Of a stretch of 64,000 nucleotides of DNA, positions 61,526 to 64,000 are shown in pieces. Below the pieces are notes generated by a model. It was not told the origin of the DNA. It searched no databases and saw nothing but the letters and a program-made list of their open reading frames with translations. Each line of letters starts with the position of its first letter. The first letter of the stretch is position 1. Source of the DNA: Pseudomonadales bacterium. GTDB lineage: Bacteria; Pseudomonadota; Gammaproteobacteria; Pseudomonadales; Pseudohongiellaceae. The position numbers were made by a program, and so were the translations under genes. The stretch spans positions 310,001 to 374,000 of the forward strand of contig JACKOJ010000001.1 in NCBI GenBank assembly GCA_024234325.1, written 5' to 3'.

Positions 61526-62913
61526 TCCACGCTCCTCATGCGCACATCCAGCGCATCCCGCAGACCGTCTCCCAGCAGGTTGAAGGCCAGTACCGTGAGG
61601 CTGATGAAGAGCGCCGGGAACATCAGTTCGTGGGGATGGGTCAGCATGGTCGCCAGCCCCTCATTACTCATGCTTCCCCAGGAGGCCGTGGGCGGCGCCA
61701 CCCCCATGCCGATGAAAGACAGGAAGGCCTCGGTAAAGATGGCATTGGGCACGGCAAAGGTCAGCGTGACCAGCACAACACCCAGCGTGTTGGGAATCAT
61801 GTGGCGCAGCACCAGATACCAGGTCTTCGCCCCCAGCAGGCGCGAGGCACTGATATAGGCCTCCTGGCGAATCTGCAGAATCTGTCCGCGCACCAGACGC
61901 GCCGTGGCTGGCCACTGCAGCAATACCAGTGCCACCATCATGGGAATGATGCCGCTCTGGCCCGGGCCGAGTCCGAACACCACCTGAAACAGAATCATGA
62001 ACAGCAGGAAAGGCAGGGCTACCACAAAGTCGGCAAAGCGCATCATGAGCTGGTCCAGCCGCCCACCAATGAATCCCGCCGTGCTGCCATAGATCACCCC
62101 CAGCAGGACGTACAGGAAGGGGGCAACAATGCCGATGAACAGGGAAACACGGGCACCGGACATCAGCCGCGCCAGCACGTCACGGCCGAGATAGTCCGTG
62201 CCGAGCGGATGGAAGGCCAGATACACCGTATCGCCCAGCGCCAGCGCCTGCTCCTCCGGCACCAGGCCGCGTTGGCGCACCTCGTCCTCCGTAATCACAC
62301 GGGGCACCTCGACCTGCCGGGTTTCATAGCGATCTGTAATTTCCCCAAACTCGTTCAGCACGACCAGGGAATAGTAATAGGTGCCAGGTCGCAGATTCAG
62401 ACGATCTTCGTAGTGCCCGCCGCCGCTGGCCATGACATCGATAATGGGCAGACCAAAGGCCATTCCGGCATCAATCGGATAATCGTTGCGATAGACGCGG
62501 TAGCCGCTTGCCCCAGGGAGAGCATCCCACACCAGACGCACTGCCTGTGAGGTGGGAACGTCTCCGAGTCGAAGTACGCCCTCCTGCACAGGCGCAGCGG
62601 CAGTCGGCTGTCCGCTCCAAGGCTGATAGGGCGCCACAATCACCGCGCTGCGATCCGCACCGGGTGCCTGACTGATCTGGTCAATATCCTGTCGCGCGGG
62701 GTCCACCCGCCACAGCAGGGGGCCGATCAGGGCGAAGGCCAGCAGCCCGACCACAATCCAAAGGGAAGCCAGCGCCCGACGATTGCGACGCAGGCGCCAC
62801 CAGGCGTCCTGCCAGTAGGAACGGGACGGACGGCTGAGACCGTGCACATCCTCGCGCTGATGCACAGGCGTAAAATCTTCGGGCGTCAATGCAGGGATCA
62901 AGGGTTCGTTCAT
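61522..62913 (-). CDS. Peptide ABC transporter permease (OppC-like) with periplasmic FN3-like insertion
   Basis: 463 residues, some 150 more than a usual OppC. TM1 is about 47-67. Residues about 70-235 form a long periplasmic insertion containing VRLVWDALPGASGYRVYRND ... GTYYYSLVVLNEFGEI (about 124-203), which reads like a fibronectin type III domain (the W and Y/L pattern of strands B, C, E and F). The normal core resumes at HPLGTDYLGRDVLARL (about 236), with the EAA loop SASRLLGAKTWYLVLRHMIPN. The insertion should lie where the binding protein docks. The permease core itself appears complete. Confidence 0.9.
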   Translation of the reverse strand: MNEPLIPALTPEDFTPVHQREDVHGLSRPSRSYWQDAWWRLRRNRRALASLWIVVGLLAFALIGPLLWRVDPARQDIDQISQAPGADRSAVIVAPYQPWSGQPTAAAPVQEGVLRLGDVPTSQAVRLVWDALPGASGYRVYRNDYPIDAGMAFGLPIIDVMASGGGHYEDRLNLRPGTYYYSLVVLNEFGEITDRYETRQVEVPRVITEDEVRQRGLVPEEQALALGDTVYLAFHPLGTDYLGRDVLARLMSGARVSLFIGIVAPFLYVLLGVIYGSTAGFIGGRLDQLMMRFADFVVALPFLLFMILFQVVFGLGPGQSGIIPMMVALVLLQWPATARLVRGQILQIRQEAYISASRLLGAKTWYLVLRHMIPNTLGVVLVTLTFAVPNAIFTEAFLSFIGMGVAPPTASWGSMSNEGLATMLTHPHELMFPALFISLTVLAFNLLGDGLRDALDVRMRSVE

Positions 62914-63842
62914 TGCACCCTCACCCGCGGATCGATCCAGCCATACAGCAGATCCACCAGAATCACCATGGTGACCAGGAAGGCCCCATAAAACACAGTA
63001 GTGCCCATGATCACGGTGTAGTCGAGCTGCTGCACCGCCTGCACGAAGAAGCGCCCGAGGCCGGGAATGGCGAACACCAGCTCCACCACAAATCCACCCG
63101 TGGTGATGGTCGCGATCGCCGGGCCGAGCACCGTGACCACCGGCAGAATCGCATTGCGCAGCTCATGGCGCGTGAAGATACGCCCTGCCGGCAGACCCTT
63201 GGCCTTGGCCGTGCGGATGTAGTCGGAATGAATGATCTCCAGCATGGAGGAGCGCATCAGTCGGGTGACGTAGGCCATGGTGCTCATGCCCAGCACCAGC
63301 GCGGGAATCAGCATGTGGGCGACGGTTCCCCAACCGGCCACCGGCAACAGGGAAAAGCCCAGCAGATTGTTGATGTTGACCAGCAGCAACTGGCCCAGCG
63401 CCGCAAACACAAAACTCGGCACCGAAATGCCGAGGATGACGAGGAACATGATGATGGTGTCCGGCAGACGGTTTCGATACAGCGCCGTCAGTGCCCCGAA
63501 CAGCACACCGCCCAGCGCGGCAAAGGTCACGGCGAGGATTCCCAGGGTCGCGGACACGGGGAAATGTTCGCGGATGATGTCATTCACCTGGCGGTTGCGC
63601 TGGGTAAAGGAGATGCCGAAATCGCCCTTCAGGAAACTTCCTATATAAAGTGCGTACTGCTCCAGAATCGGCTTGTTCAGCCCATAGCGCTCTTCGAGGT
63701 TTGCGCGGATCGCAGGCGTCGTGGCCCGCTCGCTGGACAGCGGATCACCGGGCACGCTGTGCATGGCGACAAAGGTAGCGGTGGCAATGAACCAGATGGT
63801 GATAATGCCCTGGAAAATCCGCTTGAGGGTGTATTGCCACAT
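62910..63842 (-). CDS. Peptide ABC transporter permease (OppB-like)
   Basis: 310 residues with six helices. GIITIWFIATATFVAMHSVPGDPL and NLEERYGLNKPILEQYALYIG are the standard OppB/DppB start; the EAA loop is RTAKAKGLPAGRIFTRHELRN. It begins 25 bases after the stop of the binding-protein gene and overlaps oppC by ATGA. With OppC it forms the membrane pore for peptides delivered by the protein encoded at 63868 onwards. Confidence 0.93.
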   Translation of the reverse strand: MWQYTLKRIFQGIITIWFIATATFVAMHSVPGDPLSSERATTPAIRANLEERYGLNKPILEQYALYIGSFLKGDFGISFTQRNRQVNDIIREHFPVSATLGILAVTFAALGGVLFGALTALYRNRLPDTIIMFLVILGISVPSFVFAALGQLLLVNINNLLGFSLLPVAGWGTVAHMLIPALVLGMSTMAYVTRLMRSSMLEIIHSDYIRTAKAKGLPAGRIFTRHELRNAILPVVTVLGPAIATITTGGFVVELVFAIPGLGRFFVQAVQQLDYTVIMGTTVFYGAFLVTMVILVDLLYGWIDPRVRVQ

Positions 63843-63867
63843 CGTTGAGTGCTGTCTCCCGTTGCCG

Positions 63868-64000
63868 TCAGCGGCCGTCTGCGTCGATATAGGCTGCCGT
63901 GAAATCGGTCTCAGCCCCGATCGCCCGGCGAATAATCCCCTTCACACGCGGATCGGTGGCGTACAGCTTGCCACGCTCGTAGTTGCCGATGAAAACGGCG
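63868..64000 (-). CDS. Peptide-binding protein, C-terminal end (5' part outside window)
   Basis: The minus-strand frame enters from beyond the window and gives about 43 residues ending in stop TGA: VFIGNYERGKLYATDPRV then KGIIRRAIGAETDFTAAYID. A 'DPRVKG ... AETDFTAAY' ending matches the C-terminus of OppA/DppA-type substrate-binding proteins. It is upstream of oppB, where such a gene belongs. Too little is present for confident subfamily assignment. Confidence 0.65.
   Translation of the reverse strand, partial: AVFIGNYERGKLYATDPRVKGIIRRAIGAETDFTAAYIDADGR

Overview
The window looks like chromosomal DNA of a GC-rich, free-living and probably aquatic gammaproteobacterium. The evidence is the gene set: a YejABEF-type peptide transporter, PiuC with a siderophore receptor, a TonB-dependent copper receptor, a two-subunit pyruvate carboxylase, a Bcr/CflA efflux pump and SURF1. 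I cannot name the genus. No rRNA, tRNA, insertion sequence, prophage or CRISPR array is visible. Coding density is about 95%, and neighbouring genes often overlap by 1 to 14 bases.

Layout. 0-3.2 kb: end of a DUF1365/cyclopropane-fatty-acid-synthase-like lipid modification operon and a drug efflux MFS. 3.2-6.3 kb: a Na/Pi cotransporter behind a three-repeat Pho-box-like site, then copCD. 6.6-9.4 kb: 2-hydroxyacid dehydrogenase, PQQ-type sugar dehydrogenase, beta-carbonic anhydrase. 9.4-12.9 kb: a C39-peptidase ABC exporter with an HlyD adaptor, driven by a near-consensus sigma-70 promoter and preceded by a 19-codon micro-ORF. 12.9-24.3 kb: housekeeping and accessory single genes, including a secreted trypsin-like protease, a PAS-GGDEF-EAL protein, and a second Na/Pi cotransporter translationally overlapped with an unusual HAD phosphatase-Sel1 fusion. 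24.3-30.2 kb: multicopper oxidase, tandem universal stress protein, a PmpA/PmpB-like YeeE/YedE pair and an OprC-like copper receptor, with FNR/Anr-type sites in the intergenic DNA. 30.5-33.4 kb: piuC and a catecholate-type siderophore receptor with a Fur-like site. 33.6-41.5 kb: a two-component system divergent from a heavy-metal RND operon (outer membrane factor, adaptor, CusA-like pump, DUF3240). 41.5-50.9 kb: pyruvate carboxylase subunits, a PIG-V-like glycosyltransferase operon, PepSY and SURF1 proteins, RimK. 51.1-64 kb: two complete or nearly complete oligopeptide ABC importer operons, both on the minus strand.

How the genes work together. Copper handling recurs in separate operons: CopCD, multicopper oxidase, OprC-like receptor and the CusA-like RND pump with its sensor kinase. 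Peptide acquisition is the other strong theme: the last 13 kb encode a YejBE-type system with two tandem paralogous binding lipoproteins and an Opp-type system. Its OppC subunit carries a roughly 150-residue periplasmic insertion that looks like a fibronectin type III fold. Phosphate uptake appears twice, and iron uptake once.

The most novel-looking items are the micro-ORF/C39 exporter locus, the FN3-containing OppC, the HAD-Sel1 fusion, and the 101-bp-period intergenic repeats downstream of rimK, whose hairpins carry a compensatory base change. All functional statements come from reading motifs by eye; no database search was run.
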